Source: Gorsachius magnificus
Taxonomy: Eukaryota; Chordata; Aves; Pelecaniformes; Ardeidae
Length of the DNA: 64,000 nucleotides
Direction: 5' to 3'
Assembly (NCBI GenBank): GCA_034008185.1
Contig: CM067085.1
Location: forward strand, 77,922,275 to 77,986,274
A model generated the notes under the pieces. It did not search any database and was not told the origin of the DNA. It saw only the letters and a list, made by a program, of their open reading frames with translations. Of this stretch, positions 61,701-64,000 are shown piece after piece. Numbering within the stretch: the first letter of the stretch is position 1; every line of letters begins with the position of its first letter. The translations under genes were made by a program, and so were the position numbers.

Positions 61701-63218
61701 ATGCAAAATCTAATAGGATCTCTAGAAGATTCTCTATTTGAGTCCATTGGGTTTTAGATCAGGCCAGAATGAAAACCTAAGCAACAAGGTGACGTGATTA
61801 ACTTAGGGAAAACCTACCTTTAGAGGTGGATGACACCAGGCAGCTTTGTATTGGCACGTAGCACAAAGGCAGCAGGTGGAGAAGCCACTACGCGGCAGCG
61901 GCAGCCAAAACGTGGTAACGGGACGGTGAGACGGCCTGGGGGTAACGTGTTGGCAGCAGCTGGCAGAGAGCAACAGCTGTTCTGCAGTGCAAAAGTTTGG
62001 CAGAGTCTGTGCAAAATTGGGATGCTCAGGAGAGCTCATTTGATGAAGTTCAGTGGCATTCTAGATTCAGGAATATCTGAGATGGTTTTGCAGTTGCATG
62101 GGGAAAAAGAGGTTTTGCAGGGGTGGTGAAAAGGAGAGCTGTATAAAGCAGCAGAGCTGGATTTAGAGTGGCAGAAGAGAGCAGGTGATTCCAGAGTTCT
62201 AAATGAACTAGTGTTAACTAGGACTGTTAACTTCTATTTTTCTACGCTGTTTAGGATAGGATTTTCAAAGGCTACCAGCTCTAGGAATACAGTGTCAGAG
62301 ATGGGATTCTGGCTCAGTAAAATTCTGACTGCAAGTGTTTATATATTCTGATAAAAACCTAAGTTGGGTAAACCAAAACCTCGGTGGTGGGTCAAAGTCT
62401 GGATAATGCTACCTATGTGTGCATTCAAACAGGATTTGTATTCAGCAGTATTGTAAATGGGGAAGGAGGAGTGAGATCTGGGTACTAGCTATCCTCTGGC
62501 CTACTTCCCGTGATTCTTACAAAGATTCAGAGGAATATAAAGTGGGAAAAAACCTCTTTTGCTTACAAAATTAGACCTTTAGTCAAAAGTTCTGGTGTAG
62601 AGTTGCATTTCTTTTGATATATTATGGAGGAGATAACCAAATAGTTCTAAATATAAGGGAGAAACAGCAGCAGCAGAATTTATGGATGAGAAAGGTTCCT
62701 TTTGGTGTAAGAAGATAAAAAGTGTAACCTCCAACCCAAAACACATCATGTATTTTATAATACATGAAAATGAGGATAAGAATATTCTCTATAATATTTT
62801 ATTTTATCTGAACTGTACATGGTAGCACCATTTCTCCTTCTAATGAAGTACGTGAGAAGGCAAAACCTTTTTCATAAATGTGTGAGATACTTAAGACTAT
62901 TCAATAAGGTTTCTGGAAGAGCTTTTTCCTCAATATCCATTTCCTGTTTTCCTTTTTTTTTTTTTTTCCCAGTTTGTTTTTTTTGTTGTTGTGTTTTTAC
63001 CTATTTGCATTATTTATTGTCTTTTGTGGAGCAACTGTAAGTGATTCCTGAACAGAAAACTGGGGTTTGTCAGGAAAGATTTTAAGTTTTAGGGTAAGAA
63101 GAACTTACGGTGTTTGTAAGAATGTGTTTTACTACTCTTTCCGATAGCCTCTCACTGCGTGGATCCTGGAAATGTTATGAAGTTATTCGTGGCAATGTCT
63201 GGCATTCATGCATACGTT

Positions 63219-63258
63219 GAGTAGTAATTTTCTCAGTTGAGCAGTAAATTTCTCAGAG
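63219..63258. repeat. Tandem duplication, 2 x 20 bp
   Basis: GAGTAGTAATTTTCTCAGTT is followed directly by GAGCAGTAAATTTCTCAGAG, with 16 of 20 positions matching. Confidence 0.75.
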
Positions 63259-64000
63259 AAGTGCCTGTGAAATTTATCTCTGTGGAAAGCACCGTTACAT
63301 TGCCAGGAATGGTAGATTTCATTCCTCTTTAACGGCAAGATTTTAAAGCTGCCTTGGGTGCTTACCCCACCTTCATCTGGGAAGCACAAAGCTGCTCGCA
63401 GCTCTTGCCCAACACTTCTGTGTGTTGTAAACTCAGATGTGACAATGCAGACTCTGCTCACTTTCGCTGCAGGCTCTTGACATTCCATGTACTTGAAAGC
63501 TCTCTGAATAATGTAGACATTTCTCTTCTGAGAGACAGCGAGCAATTAAAGCCAAGATAAAACTGGAAGTTCCCTATCGCGTATCGTTAGGCTTCCATAG
63601 CGTTTCACCTTCAGTGACCTTAAAGAGCAGCTATGAAATTGTTACAACTGATATAAATTGGCTATTATGAGATTACCAAGAAATTACAGGTGACTTCTTG
63701 CTTGGTTTTATGTCCTATTTCTTCTAATTAGATCCTACCAGGTTTTCCAGTTATTCACAATGGTTTGCTTTATAGCTATGTGCCAGAAAAGTGCTATTCC
63801 CAGTCAAGTCCAGTAGATAATTGTCTGTCAGTCAAAGCACTGGACTTGGTTGTCTGAGCTTTGGTCATCTAAAAAGGATCAAAAGGATAAAGTGGATTTT
63901 AAATGGCATATTGTACAAATACATACAGAAATCCTGATCCTAAACAAGTACCATAGTATGAAATGCATTCATTAAAAGATTAAGTTTTTTATAAAGAAGG

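Larger units (their letters stand above)
57066..64000. other. Intergenic desert segment to the window end, no gene seen
   Basis: No coding exon recognised. A frame at 60622-60951 (109 codons) has no identifiable homology. The interval is AT-rich with an (ATT)n microsatellite, poly-A/T runs and a small tandem duplication near 63219. Confidence 0.55.

Overview
This window is vertebrate nuclear DNA, most likely from a bird. The evidence is spliced protein-coding exons with GT/AG borders, very long non-coding stretches, AT-rich introns with homopolymer runs, and sparse CR1 (chicken repeat 1) LINE tails, one of which ends in the typical ATTCTATGA repeat. CR1 with almost no other interspersed repeat fits an avian genome; a crocodilian or turtle cannot be excluded from sequence alone. 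There are no bacterial or phage features, CRISPR arrays or operons.

The left half, 1 to about 32.8 kb on the plus strand, is the 3' part of CDC14A, the dual-specificity phosphatase that removes phosphate from CDK-type Ser-Pro sites. Ten internal coding exons (3411-22489) join in frame across every junction. They encode the end of the N-terminal phosphatase-like domain, the whole catalytic domain with the HCKAGLGRTG P-loop, and most of the serine/asparagine-rich tail. A last exon at 31045-31074 encodes SLQSEYVQY-stop, the CDC14A C-terminus. Its reading phase does not match the exit phase of the exon ending at 22489, so at least one linking exon is unplaced; a candidate lies near 24312. A 3' UTR with several AATAAA signals follows. 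The first exons of CDC14A lie to the left of the window.

At 35.0-37.3 kb is a GC-rich island holding the start of GPR88, an orphan class A receptor of the striatum. The order and orientation CDC14A then GPR88 match human 1p21. Only the N-terminus to TM4 reads cleanly (from 35965). A +1 frame change and loss of the TM5 segment follow near 36.5 kb, and TM6, TM7 and the C-tail cannot be found. A 5-copy GC-rich minisatellite lies just downstream. The most likely cause is a sequencing or assembly fault in extreme GC, but a real rearrangement is not excluded.

From about 37.3 kb to the end I find no gene. This looks like a regulatory desert downstream of GPR88, with one clear CR1 copy, several microsatellites and tandem duplications, and several blocks dense in homeodomain-type TAAT/ATTA motifs that are candidate conserved enhancers. 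I found no novel biological system. The points most worth a second look are the broken GPR88, the CDC14A 3' exon structure, a 19-bp-stem hairpin at 57018-57065, and the homeodomain-rich non-coding blocks.
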